From positions 81,012 to 145,011 of the forward strand of contig JBBHKE010003285.1 of the NCBI GenBank assembly GCA_037447655.1: a DNA stretch of 64,000 nucleotides. Reading direction: 5' to 3'. Positions 30,944-41,500 of the stretch are shown piece by piece. A program made the position numbers and the translations under genes. The stretch is from Zygnema cylindricum. Taxonomy: Eukaryota > Streptophyta > Zygnematophyceae > Zygnematales > Zygnemataceae. The first letter of the stretch is position 1. The number at the start of each line of letters is the position of its first letter. The notes beneath the pieces are model-generated. The model was not told the DNA's origin. It saw nothing but the letters and a program-made list of their open reading frames with translations, and made no database searches.

Positions 30944-33900
30944 CTAGTCAATCTTTAATTTCAGACCACACTTCTCCCTGCAAAAAATTAGCTTAGGGGA
31001 AGGCACAGGTTTGGTCATCATATCTGCTACCATCTCACTATCTGGTCTGTACTCTAAACTGATTATTTTGTTTTCTACTTTCTCTCTAACAAAGCTGAGT
31101 CTGATGTCCATGTGTTTGGCTTTAAAATGGTGTTTAGGATTGGCAGAAATAGCGATTGCTGCCTGATTATCACAAAATATTTTCTGCACACCACTCTTAA
31201 GGTGACCAAGCTCACCAAGCAAAGACTTGACCCACATCAATTCTTTTACAGCAGAGCAAGAGGCCATATACTCAGCCTCCATGGTAGACTGAGCAATAAC
31301 CTTTTGCTGTTTGCTACTCCAACAGCAAGCCCCATCACCCACATATAATACATATCCAGAAGTACATCTCCTCATCGGAGCATCACCATAACTGGCATCA
31401 CTCCAAGTAGTGATGTCAGTATTCTCCCCACCCAAATGCAACCATAGATCTCTAGTTCCTACCAAATATCTAAGGACTCTCTTAGCTGCCTCCCAATCCC
31501 TTTTAGTGGGAGCATTTAGACTTCTACTCAGCACTCCTACAGCTGCAGCTAAATCCGGCCGGGTACAATTCATAAAATAGATTAGACTTCCCACTACTTG
31601 CCTGTAAGGAATAGTCTGCATGAACTTCTGTTCATCAGGAGATAATTCCTCGTCTAAGACTATGACTCCTTCTTCCTCACTCCCCTCACTTCCCTTCTTC
31701 AACTCCATTGGAGTTGTACAACTATTAGCTTTATCCATTTGAAATTTTTCAAGCATGTTCCCTATTGCTTCCTTTTGAGTCAGTTTTATAATTTTCCTTT
31801 TCCGGTCTCTCTCTACTTGAATTCCCAAAATATATCTTGCTTCTCCCATATCCTTCATTTCAAATCTCCCCTTAAGATCGGTTTTCAGTTTGTTAATTTT
31901 TTCCATTGATTTACTTAATACAAGCAAATCATCAACATAAATTGCAATAAATATCAAACCTTCCTCATCTTCAAAAACATAGATTGAGTGATCTGAGCTG
32001 ATCCGAATATATCCCAGACCGGTAAGAAACTCATCAAGCTTCTTATTCCATTGTCGAGGTGCCTGTTTCAAACCATAAAGAGATTTAATCAGCCGGCATA
32101 CCTTACTCTCCTCTCCTTCCTCCACAAAACCTTCGGGTTGTCGCATGAAGATCTCCTCTTCCAATTCTCCATGCAGAAAGGCTGTCTTGATGTCCATCTG
32201 ATGCACTTCCATGTCTTCCGCCGCTGCTAAACTGAGAAGTATGCGGACGGAGGGAAATCTGACCACCGGGGCAAAGGTTTCCTCGTAGTCAATTCCTTCC
32301 TTTTGTGTAAATCCCTTTGCCACTAATCTGGCCTTGTAGCGTTCGATTGTGTTATCTGGGTTCAGTTTTAATTTGAAGACCCACTTACAACCAATTGGTT
32401 TTCGGTTAGGTGGACAGTCCACCAGCTCCCAAGTATCGGCTGCCATGATTGAAGCCATCTCCTCATTGATGGCTGTCTTCCACCGGTTTCTTTCTGGACA
32501 AGTCATCGCCTCTCTATAAGATTGAGGTTCATCTTGATGAGATAGTTTAGTTACCTTGTTATTAACCTGTTTTTCTTGCAGTCTTTTGCTACTTCTCCTC
32601 CCCCCCTCAAAATCTGATGCCGGAATAGATGGTTCTCGTGGATTCTTTCGAACAAACTCGGCTTCTCCCCTATCCCTTGATCCCGAATCAATTTCCACCA
32701 CGTCTTCCGCTTCGAGTAGAGTTGTCACTGGAGTTTCCACAGCCGAGTCCTTTTCGGTCTGATTTGTTCCTGCAAGAATGTCATCTTCTCTAAAACCTGG
32801 ATAGTTAGGAAGCTCAAAGTCATCGGAATTTTCTGACTCAAATCTGATTTTTACTGACTTTGTATATTTGAAGGGATCCACAGACTTTCCTTCATCCATA
32901 ACTACTAGATGCTTTACTAAGATTATATCTTCCCTTTTTAAATCATAAACTCTATATCCTTTAACATCTTCATCATATCCTAATAAGTATCCCGGTTTTC
33001 CTTTAGGATCTAGCTTCCAATTGGACCGATCAGTATCTAGACTGAATACTTGACTACCGAAAACCTTTAAGTGAGATATGTCTGGTTTCCGGCCTGTCCA
33101 TCTCTCATAAGGTGTTTGATCTTTTATAGCTGAAGTAAGAACTCTATTCTTGAGGTAATTAGCACAGTTCATTGCTTCTGCCCAAAACCTTTTTCCTATC
33201 TTTTTATCTGACAACATACTTCTAGCACTATCACTTAGTGTTCTATTTAACCTTTCAGCTACCCCATTCTGTTCCGGATTTTCTGGAACTGTCTTTTGGT
33301 GTTGAACCCCATCTTCCCTCAGAAAATCCTCAAACTGGTTAGAAGTATACTCTCCACCATTGTCACTCCTTACTCTCTTGATTGGAGTTTCATGGAGTTT
33401 CTCGCTCCATGCTTTATATTGTCTAAAACAATCCTCAGCTTCGGACTTGTTTTTCAAAAAATATACCCGGGAATACCGAGACCAATCATCAGTTATAGTC
33501 ATCATAAATCTCTTCCCCCCCGGTGAGGGCACTCTAGCCGGTCCCCAAATATCTGTGTGTACTAGATCTAGAAGTTTTTCTCCCTTATAGGTGGCTGTTT
33601 TAGGAAAGGGTAATCTGTGTGCTTTACCTTGAGCACATCCACTACAATCACTTATATCATCACTCTCATTGAACTGAATCCCTTCCACCACTCCCATCTT
33701 TTTCATCTCTCTTAACTTATCTAGATTCACATGCCCAAGCCTCTTATGCCACATCATAATATCATGAACACCAGCATAGTAAAGTTTCTTCTTTTCATTA
33801 CTTAAGATCAGCCTAAACATCCCATGGCTACCTTTCTCAGCAATGAAATAGACATCATCCTCAAAACTAGCAGTAAAGACTCCTTCCCTAGTGCTAGTAA

Positions 33901-35278
33901 AAAAACCCTTATCATCTAATACTGATGTAGAGATAAGATTTTTGTTCAGCTCCGGAATAAACAATACATCGGAGGATGTTAATATGGATGTCTTTCCTTC
34001 TACTAACACTTTTAGATCTACCGATCCTACAAGAGTAGTGGTGACTATCCTCCCATCCCCGTACTCTATCTCTACGGTGGGAATCTTTCTTATCTTAGTG
34101 AACAGGTGTCTATCCTTACACATGTGCATGGAGGCACCTGAATCTACAATCCAGCCTGCTTCACCTTTCAATCCACCGTAAGCACATTTCTGCCTTCGTG
34201 GAATTTCGACCTCTTTTTTCGCCTCCAACTCCTCATCCAAAAGGAGCTCATCGTCCTCGTCCTCGGATTCAGCCTCAAGTACCTGTGTGACAAGGGCCTT
34301 TTTCTTTCCTCTCGGGGTACCACCGGTCTGCCCCTCCTTTAACCGAAGCTCGGTTAGCTTAGTGCACTCTGCCATATAGTGCCCCGGTTTCTTACAAAAA
34401 TGACATAGACCTTTGGGAGCCCTTGGTTCGAACTCATCTGCCTGTTTTTTCTGGTCCCTACCCCCATAGTTTCCAACCGGTTTTCGGGAATCCCTATTCC
34501 TCCAATCAGTCGCTGTTGCCAAGGCTTGGCCACTCTTTCCTCCCCTTCGGATCTCAATTGTATTCTCTTGAACGAGAATCATCCCTACCACTGAGTTCCA
34601 TATCCACCTTGAGTCAGGCAAGTCCTGCACACGGTAAACTATGTTCACGAACTCATCAGGTAACTTCATCAGTAAACAGTTAACCTTTTCTTTTTCACTA
34701 AAATCTTTTCCCGCACTATGTAGCTCCATGAAGAGTGTAGCAAGCTCATTGCAAAAATCCAACATATTTCCCCCTTTGTATACATACTCCTTAACTTTCT
34801 GATCAGCCAACTGTTGTTGCTGAATCGTACCACTTCGGTACATCTCTATGAGAGCCATCCAAAGATCGGATGCTCTTTCTACCTGCAAATGAGGACTTGC
34901 AAGTCCTTGAGTGAGATGGCGTAGGATGAAGTGCTTTGCCGCCATATTGTTGAAGTCCCAGGTTTCAGTATCATTCTCCTCGTTCCTCGGAATAGGTGAC
35001 ATGAATGCTAAACCAGTTGCTATTGGTGTGGTCGCCTCCTTCTCCTTTCCTTTGTCCACCACCTCTCCTTCCTTTGTTTCCTCCGTTGAAGGTGAATACT
35101 CTTTCCTGGTGAATCTGCTTCCTCCAAACCCTGGAGGAATTCCAAGACTTGATGGACGCCCCAATCGTCCACTCACTATTCCCCAAAACCTTTTTTCGCA
35201 TAGAGCTCCTATCATCATACTTTCCCAGTATATGAAGCCAGTTCCATTAAAGATTGGTACCCTAGAGGGTGGGCCCAT
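30944..35278 (-). CDS. gag-pol: Copia gag-pol polyprotein, intact (1444 aa)
   Basis: A single continuous frame. Gag is residues 1 to about 320, with zinc knuckle CHFCKKPGHYMAEC at 292-305. Protease: DSGASMHMC, DSGA at 389-392. Integrase: H511, H516, C545, C548 zinc site and DD35E residues D576 (HTDIWGP), D639 (RSDNGGEY) and E675 (NGVAERLN). RT: HQMDIKTAFLHG (D1029) and YVDD at 1114-1117. RNase H: D1294 (WSDASYGD), E1334 (STMEAEY) and D1370 (FCDNQAAI). All catalytic residues are present, and the length is usual for copia. The start ATG is inside the primer site, four bases from the LTR; the N-terminus MGPPSRVPIFNG is conserved in sister elements, which supports this start. No gag-pol frameshift exists, so the protein ratio must be set another way. 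The copy may be active. Confidence 0.95.
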   Translation of the reverse strand: MGPPSRVPIFNGTGFIYWESMMIGALCEKRFWGIVSGRLGRPSSLGIPPGFGGSRFTRKEYSPSTEETKEGEVVDKGKEKEATTPIATGLAFMSPIPRNEENDTETWDFNNMAAKHFILRHLTQGLASPHLQVERASDLWMALIEMYRSGTIQQQQLADQKVKEYVYKGGNMLDFCNELATLFMELHSAGKDFSEKEKVNCLLMKLPDEFVNIVYRVQDLPDSRWIWNSVVGMILVQENTIEIRRGGKSGQALATATDWRNRDSRKPVGNYGGRDQKKQADEFEPRAPKGLCHFCKKPGHYMAECTKLTELRLKEGQTGGTPRGKKKALVTQVLEAESEDEDDELLLDEELEAKKEVEIPRRQKCAYGGLKGEAGWIVDSGASMHMCKDRHLFTKIRKIPTVEIEYGDGRIVTTTLVGSVDLKVLVEGKTSILTSSDVLFIPELNKNLISTSVLDDKGFFTSTREGVFTASFEDDVYFIAEKGSHGMFRLILSNEKKKLYYAGVHDIMMWHKRLGHVNLDKLREMKKMGVVEGIQFNESDDISDCSGCAQGKAHRLPFPKTATYKGEKLLDLVHTDIWGPARVPSPGGKRFMMTITDDWSRYSRVYFLKNKSEAEDCFRQYKAWSEKLHETPIKRVRSDNGGEYTSNQFEDFLREDGVQHQKTVPENPEQNGVAERLNRTLSDSARSMLSDKKIGKRFWAEAMNCANYLKNRVLTSAIKDQTPYERWTGRKPDISHLKVFGSQVFSLDTDRSNWKLDPKGKPGYLLGYDEDVKGYRVYDLKREDIILVKHLVVMDEGKSVDPFKYTKSVKIRFESENSDDFELPNYPGFREDDILAGTNQTEKDSAVETPVTTLLEAEDVVEIDSGSRDRGEAEFVRKNPREPSIPASDFEGGRRSSKRLQEKQVNNKVTKLSHQDEPQSYREAMTCPERNRWKTAINEEMASIMAADTWELVDCPPNRKPIGCKWVFKLKLNPDNTIERYKARLVAKGFTQKEGIDYEETFAPVVRFPSVRILLSLAAAEDMEVHQMDIKTAFLHGELEEEIFMRQPEGFVEEGEESKVCRLIKSLYGLKQAPRQWNKKLDEFLTGLGYIRISSDHSIYVFEDEEGLIFIAIYVDDLLVLSKSMEKINKLKTDLKGRFEMKDMGEARYILGIQVERDRKRKIIKLTQKEAIGNMLEKFQMDKANSCTTPMELKKGSEGSEEEGVIVLDEELSPDEQKFMQTIPYRQVVGSLIYFMNCTRPDLAAAVGVLSRSLNAPTKRDWEAAKRVLRYLVGTRDLWLHLGGENTDITTWSDASYGDAPMRRCTSGYVLYVGDGACCWSSKQQKVIAQSTMEAEYMASCSAVKELMWVKSLLGELGHLKSGVQKIFCDNQAAIAISANPKHHFKAKHMDIRLSFVREKVENKIISLEYRPDSEMVADMMTKPVPSPKLIFCREKCGLKLKID

Positions 35279-35282
35279 AACC
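35268..35282 (-). promoter_or_regulatory. Element A primer-binding site (internal initiator tRNA-Met)
   Basis: GGTTATGGGCCCACC on the minus strand, adjoining the 5' LTR. It is the complement of the anticodon arm (GGTGGGCCCATAACC, as I recall the plant initiator tRNA-Met), not of the tRNA 3' end. This implies priming from a cleaved tRNA 5' half, the mechanism known for Drosophila copia. The ATG inside it is the gag-pol start. Confidence 0.85.
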
Positions 35283-36323
35283 TGTAACTTTGAGACCTAC
35301 ATAAGTCCTCAGAGTGGACAGCTTCCAAGAAGCCTCTAGGATAATCCTGACCCCTTTGTGTTTAAGCAAAAATAACTGCCACCCTAGCAGACAAAAACCC
35401 TGACAACCTGCACCCCTGTGAAGGCAAGACTCCCCTGAGTCAGTAGCAAAAAGAATCTCTGAATTTGCTCCCCTGAGCAGTAAGTTATGGAGGGTCAAAG
35501 TTGACCTTTTGTACAGAAGCTCTCTGGGAGAGAGGGTCCTATCTTCTAATTTTTCTAAGTCCTATCTCTCTCACAGACTCTATCTACTGATGTACGGAAC
35601 CAATCAGAATTGAGTTTCGTACGCAAAAGTACAGCCGCCGGTGTACTTTCAGTACGGACATTGTACGACATGGCCTAAATGTCGACACATGTCAAATCCG
35701 GATTTGGTGCCATAATCTCCGGAGATTCTACAATCCAACGGAATTTCGCCACGTGTCATCCGATGTGGCGATGGCCACAAACCGCCGAAATCTCCCTCCG
35801 CGATCTCGGCGCTAATTCCGGCCGTCCGATTAAATTCAGATTTAATCTTAGCCGTAATAAATACATGCGCGGTATTTATTTCACTTCCGAAACAAATGCG
35901 CGGTACTGATTCGTAATCCGTACCGTCATCCGTACCGGTTCTATGTATCCCGTAATCCGTAACAGTTAAATGAATTTATCGTACGTATACATCTTTAAAT
36001 AATTATCAAACTATATAGTATGTATCACTATAGCTAGACCTAACGGCTAAGGCTACCGGCTATTTCCTATCTGCCGGCCGGTAGGTACAGGGATCAAATC
36101 CTGCCGCCGGCGCTTAAATTTTAATTAAATAAATAAACCCTAGTATTAAATTCCCGTAAACTTCAGGATAGCCAAGGTAGCCATGGCTCTAGCTTCCTCT
36201 CCAACTTCTCAGTGACTGCAACAAGTTTGAGAGTTGGAGAGAGAAGTTAGAGATAGACTGCCTCGGCTTCTTTCTATTTCTATTTAGACCTAGAAAATAC
36301 TAATAAATCCATTAGTTTCTACA
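35283..36323 (-). repeat. Element A 5' LTR
   Basis: 1041 bp, nearly identical to the 3' LTR; I count about five substitutions (for example near the primer-side end, at the CCGGCCGTTAGG / CCGGCCGGTAGG site and before GGATAGCC). It carries the same stem-loop, tRNA-like, G-box, GTAC and hairpin features. Confidence 0.95.
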
Positions 36324-37706
36324 GGGGGGAAGGTGTTGGACTACTGTAATGATCTAGCATCGTTGTATATAAAGTTGGAAAGTGTCGGTTGGATGGGAAC
36401 CATAAAAGCAAAAGTCAACACCTTGATAATGAAATTACCAGATGATTATGAGAATATGGTTAACTGAGTATAGGATATTGAAGACACCCTATGGATCTGG
36501 AACTTAGTTTTCAAAATGATCCTCGTCCGAAAGAACACTATTGAGATCTGGAGAGGAGGAAATAGTGTTCAAGCTCTGGCTGCTGGAACAGATTGGTGGA
36601 GCAAGGATTATAAGAAACCGTATGGAAATTTTGGTGGGGGGGGGGGGGGGGAACTAGTCTGAAGGACCGCGGATTCCAAAAGGACTCTGTCATTTTTGCA
36701 AGAAAATTGGTTACTACATGGCGGAGTGCACAAAGCTAACGGAGTTGAGACTCAAGGAGAACCAATCTAGTGGACCTTCCGGAAAGAAAAAGGCAATTGT
36801 GACCACACAGGTGAAAGGGGATCTTGGAGAGGAGGAGATCTTAGACGAAGAGGACGTGGAGCTTCTTTTCTAAGAAAAGTTGCAAGAGAAGGAGATCCCA
36901 CGGAGGCAGAAATGTAAGATCTGAGCTATCCTAGAAGCTCCGGAAGAAGGTTAGATTATTGACTCCGGTTCCTCAATACATATGTGCATAAAAAACAATT
37001 ATTTAGTAAGCTGAGAAAGATCCCCATCGTAGAGATAGAGTATGGGGATGGAAGAGTGGTAACTACATATCTAGTGGGATCGGTACATCTAAAAGTACTA
37101 GTGGAGGATCAAACGTCCATAGTTACACTCTCAGATGACCTCTATATACCTCGGTTAAGCAAGAATCTTATCTCGACCTCTGTCATATATGACAAAGATT
37201 TTGAGACTTACACTAAAAAGGGAACTTTCACAGCAAACTATGATGATGAGATCTATTTCACTGCTAACAATAGTCGCCAAGGAATGTTTAAGGTTAACTT
37301 GAGCAATGAAAAGAAGAATGCTCATTATGTTGGTGTCCCTGAGAAAATGATATAGCATAAGCGGTTGGGACATGTCGGACCAGCCAAAGTACCTTCGGTA
37401 GGAGGGAAAAGGTATATGCTAACTATAATTGATGACTTGTCTAGATATTCGGGAGTTTACTTCCTCAAAAATAAGTCTGAAGCACTGATCTATTTTAAAG
37501 AATATAAATCATGGAGCGAGAAGTTGCATGGAACCCCCATTAGTAGGATTTGATGTGATGATGGGAGGGAGTACACATCTAATCAGTTTGAGGATCTCTT
37601 GAGAGATGAAAGAGTACAACATCAAAAGACTGTCCCTGATAATCCAGAACAAAATGGTGTAGCTGAAATACTAAAAAGAACTCTAGGTGATAGTCCCCGA
37701 AGCATG
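36324..37706 (+). pseudogene. gag-pol: Element B gag, protease and integrase, second piece
   Basis: Continues the gag cut at 29889: KVLDYCNDLASLY, MKLPDDYENM, a stop, then a 14-base G run near 36637-36650. The zinc knuckle reads CHFCKKIGYYMAEC, the His ligand replaced by Tyr. Protease region: IDSGSSIHMC. A frame from 36984 covers the segment after the protease (LRKIPIVEIEYGDGRVVTT). The integrase lacks the block with the first catalytic Asp through an internal deletion near 37360 and continues with WSEKLHGTPIS and NPEQNGVAE. It stops at the insertion of element C (GCATG, 37702-37706). Confidence 0.8.
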
Positions 37707-38596
37707 TGAAATTATGTGGTCTCCATTGACCCACAGAATGAGCAGCCTATGTAAAGCCTCTAAGATAATATTTGACCCTTCTACTTTCCCGCTGAATAAG
37801 CGCCGCCCAGGCACACAAATATTCTGACCACTCTCACCCTTGTGAGGACAAGACTCCCTTGAGTCAAACGCAAAAAGAATCACTGAATTTGCTCCCCTGA
37901 GTAGTAAGTTATGGCTGGTCAAAGATGACCTTTATAGTTACAAGCTCTCTTAGAGAGAGAGGTACCTAAATATTACTAAGTCTCGGTCTGCCTACTCACG
38001 ACTACCTACTACTAAACCCTAGTCCAATAGGAACACTATAAAGTACAAGAAGGTACAATAGGCGATGTACTTATTGTACGACCATTGTACGACAAGGTCT
38101 ACAAGGTGACACCTGTCATATCGGAAGCCATGGTTCCTCCTCCCATCTTCTCCGGTATCAAATAATGTGGCGCCACGTGGCACCGCGTGACGCTATCGCC
38201 GTATGCCGATAAAAATCTCACTTCGCGTGGCGGCTATAATGCCGGTCGTCCGATCAAAACATATTTTACACGGTTCAGATTCGCGTACATGCAGAAATCG
38301 CTCCTTTTGGTTAGTCTGCAGTTAATTAGTTGTTGTGTTAATGTTTATATATTTATAAAACCCGTCACGTGAATCGTTTCGTAACGCCTTAATGGTTAAG
38401 GCGTTAGGCTATAGAGAATTTAGAGGTCATAGGTTCAAATCTAGACTTAGGCATCATTTTAGTAAAATACCCTTAACTGCAAAAACTGCCACTTTCTAAA
38501 TATGGCGGCAGCCATGGCGCACCTTTGATCCTCACTCTCTTTCTTTAAAACGAAACTAAAATAGGGAAGTGAACTATTAATTACCTCTTTTCAACA
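37707..38596 (-). repeat. Element C 3' LTR
   Basis: 890 bp, ends TG...CA. It lacks the left arm and loop of the stem-loop shared by the other LTRs but keeps the GCCATGGCTGCC that follows it. It retains GACTCCCTTGAGTC hairpin, CCACGTGGCACC and GTAC clusters. Confidence 0.9.
38385..38456 (+). other. tRNA-like segment, antisense in the C 3' LTR
   Basis: The most tRNA-like case: TTAATGGTTAAGGCGTTAGG resembles the D-arm and A-box of many tRNAs, and AGGTTCAAATCT (B-box-like, 38432-38442) follows 40 bases later, then CTAGACTTAGGCA. It reads on the plus strand, antisense to element C. The other LTR has it at about 43691-43767. A full cloverleaf was not shown. Confidence 0.55.
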
Positions 38597-41500
38597 CTCC
38601 CATTAATTCCTAGTCACTTTTCAATTTTAATCCACAGTTTTCTCTGCAATAAATCAACTTAGGGGAAGGCACTGCTTTTGTCATCATGTCTGCAATCATT
38701 TCTCTATCAGTTTTATGAACCAATTTAATATTTTATTTTCTACCTTCTCTCTGACAAAGCTTAGTCTAATATCCATATGCTTAGCTTTGAAGTGATGTTT
38801 CGGATTTGCTGCAATAGAGATAGCAGCTTGATTATCACAAAAAACATTTTGAGTTCCAGACTTCATGAACCCAAGTTCTTCAAGAAGAGATTTAACCCAC
38901 ATTAATTCTTTGGTGGCAGCACAGGAAGCCATGTATTCAACCTCCATAGTGGACTGAGCAACTACTTTTTGTTGCTTGCTACTCCAACAACATGCACAGG
39001 GTCCAATTTGCAACACATATTCAGTCGTACACCTCTTTAACGGCACATCTCCATAACTGGCATCACTCCAAGTGGTGATGTCAGTGTGCTCCCCTCCCAA
39101 ATGCAACCATAATTCCCTTGTCCCCACCAGATACCTCATCACCCTTTTGGCAACCTCCCAATCTCTCTTTCTTGATTCATTTAGATTTCTACTAAGGACA
39201 CCTACAGCTGCAGCTATATCCGGACGGGTACAGTTCATAAAATAAATTAAACTGCCTACAATCTGCCGATAAGGGATATTTTCCATAAATTTTCTTTGTA
39301 TCTCATCCATCTCATCATTAATGATCAATATTCCTCCCTCTTCACTCCCCTCACTCACTTTCTTCAAATCCATGGGAGGAGTACATCCGTTTGCTTTCTC
39401 CATTTGAAATTTTTCTAGCATATTACCGATTGCTTCTTTTTGAGTGAGTCTTATAGTTTTATTCCCTCTATCTCTCTACATCTGAATTCCCAAAATGTAC
39501 TTTGCTTCGCCAAGATCTTTCATATCAAAACTGCTTCTGAGATCCCGTTTTAGTTTGTTAATTTTATCTAAGGACTTGCTTAAGACCAACAAATCATCCA
39601 CATAAATTGCAATAAATATCACTCCATTCTCATCCTCAAATAAATATATAGAGTGATCTGAACTAATTCTGATATACCCCAAACCGGTCAGAAATTCGTC
39701 GAGCTTTATATTCCACTGTCGCGGGGCTTGCTTAAGCCCATAAAGTGATTTTATCAGTTTGCAAACTTTGTTTTCTTCCCCACTTTCCACGAATCCTTCC
39801 GCTTGCCTCATGTAAATTTCTTCTTCCAACTCTCCGTGCAAAAAGGCCGTTTTAATATCCATCTGGTGGATTTCCATATCCTCCGCTGCGGCTATACTTA
39901 AAAAGATTCTTACAGAAGGAAATCTGACTACAGGTGCAAAGGCTTCTTCGTAGTCTATCCCCTTTTTCTGTGTATAACCTTTTGCAACTAACCTAGCTTT
40001 GTACCTCTCAATGGTATTATCCGGGTTTAATTTAAGTTTAAACACCCACTTACATCCGATCGGTTTTCGGTCTGGTGGACAATCTACCAACTCCCATGTA
40101 TTTGCTTCCATGATAGAGGCCATTTCTTCATTTATAGCTGTGATCCACCGACTACTTTCTGGAGTGTTTTTGGCCTCTAAGTATGTATGAGGTTCATCTG
40201 GGTGAGACATCTTTGTGAGTTGGTTATTTACTTGTCTTTCTTGAAGTCGTTTACTACTTCTTCTCCCCCCTTCAAAATTGGACGCCAGTATGGAAGGCAT
40301 CATTGGGTTTCGTTTTGGGAGATATTCAGCTCCCGTATCTTCCAATTCCGGTTTCTCATCAAGTTCCTCATCGGTTTCCACTTCGTATTGTGGCGTTGCC
40401 GCGGGTGTTGTCCTATCCTCCTTCTCCTTTGGTAGATCTGCATATTTTTCTTTTTCTCCCTCTTCCTTCTCTTCATTTTCAAAGTCAAAGTCAGAAAACT
40501 GATCCGTTTCAAATCTGATTTTGACTTCCCTATTATATTTGAATGGATCAATGGACTTCTCTTCATTCATCACCACTATGAGTTTTACCAAAATTAAATC
40601 TTTCTTTTTCAAGTCATACACTCGGTATCCTTTTGTGCTCTCATCATATCCTACAAGATATCCTGGCTTCCCTCTCCCCTCTAACTTCCATTTAGTCTTA
40701 TCGGAATCCAAACTGTAGACTTGACTTCCGAACACCCTCAAACTAGACAAATCAGGCTTTCTTCATGTCCACCTTTCATACGGAGTTTCCTCCTTATTTG
40801 CTGAAGTTAGGACTCTATTTTTGATGAAATCAGCATAGTTCATAGACTCCGCCCAAAACTGCAACCCTATCCTCTTATCAGTTATTATACTTCTGGACAT
40901 ATCTCCTAAAGTTCTATTCACTCTTTCTGCTACTCCATAACAATTTTCTCATGATGAATTCCTTCTTCTTTAAGATATTCTTCAAATTCCCTTAAGGTGT
41001 ATTCTTTCCCATTATCACTTCTTATCTCTTTTATTGAGGTTTCGTGTAGTTTTTCACTCCATACTTTATACTCTTTGAAACATCTTAATACCTCTGACTT
41101 ATGTCTGAGAAAGTTTACCTTCGTGTATCTAGACCAATCATCTGTGATGGTTAACATCCATCTCTTCCCGCCATGTGAAGCATACCTAGCAGGTCCCCAA
41201 ACATCAGTGTGAACTAGATCTAATACTTTCTCTCTCCTAAATGTGGTTGCCTTTGGAAATGGAAGTCTATGAATCTTCCCTTGGGCACATCCACTACAAT
41301 CATCAAAGGTCTCATCATCCTCAAAAGTAATACCCTCCACTATTCCCTTTTTCTTCATTTTCTTTAATCTATCTAGATGCACATGCCCCAACCTTTTATG
41401 CCAAAGCATCATCTCACTTGCACACGAGTAGAGAACACTCTTTTCATTGCAAAGAACAATTTTGAACATTCCTTGACTTGCCCTTCTTGACTATGAAATA

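Larger units (their letters stand above)
29890..36323 (-). mobile_element. Element A: intact copia retrotransposon
   Basis: 6434 bp with two 1041-bp LTRs that differ at only about five positions by eye, a perfect primer site, a purine tract and one unbroken gag-pol frame. The 5-bp target duplication is GGGGG (29885-29889 and 36324-36328), inside the gag of element B. Gene order protease, integrase, RT, RNase H identifies Ty1/copia. It is the only structurally complete element in the window and the youngest by LTR identity. Confidence 0.95.

Noticed and set aside
36637-36650. Poly-G run as a quadruplex or regulatory signal
   Set aside because: It sits in a dead gag copy where relatives have a few glycine codons; slippage or sequencing error is the simpler explanation.
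38385-38456. A genuine tRNA gene
   Set aside because: The A- and B-box-like motifs are good, but acceptor and anticodon stems do not pair convincingly by eye, and the segment recurs inside LTRs. Listed as tRNA-like only.
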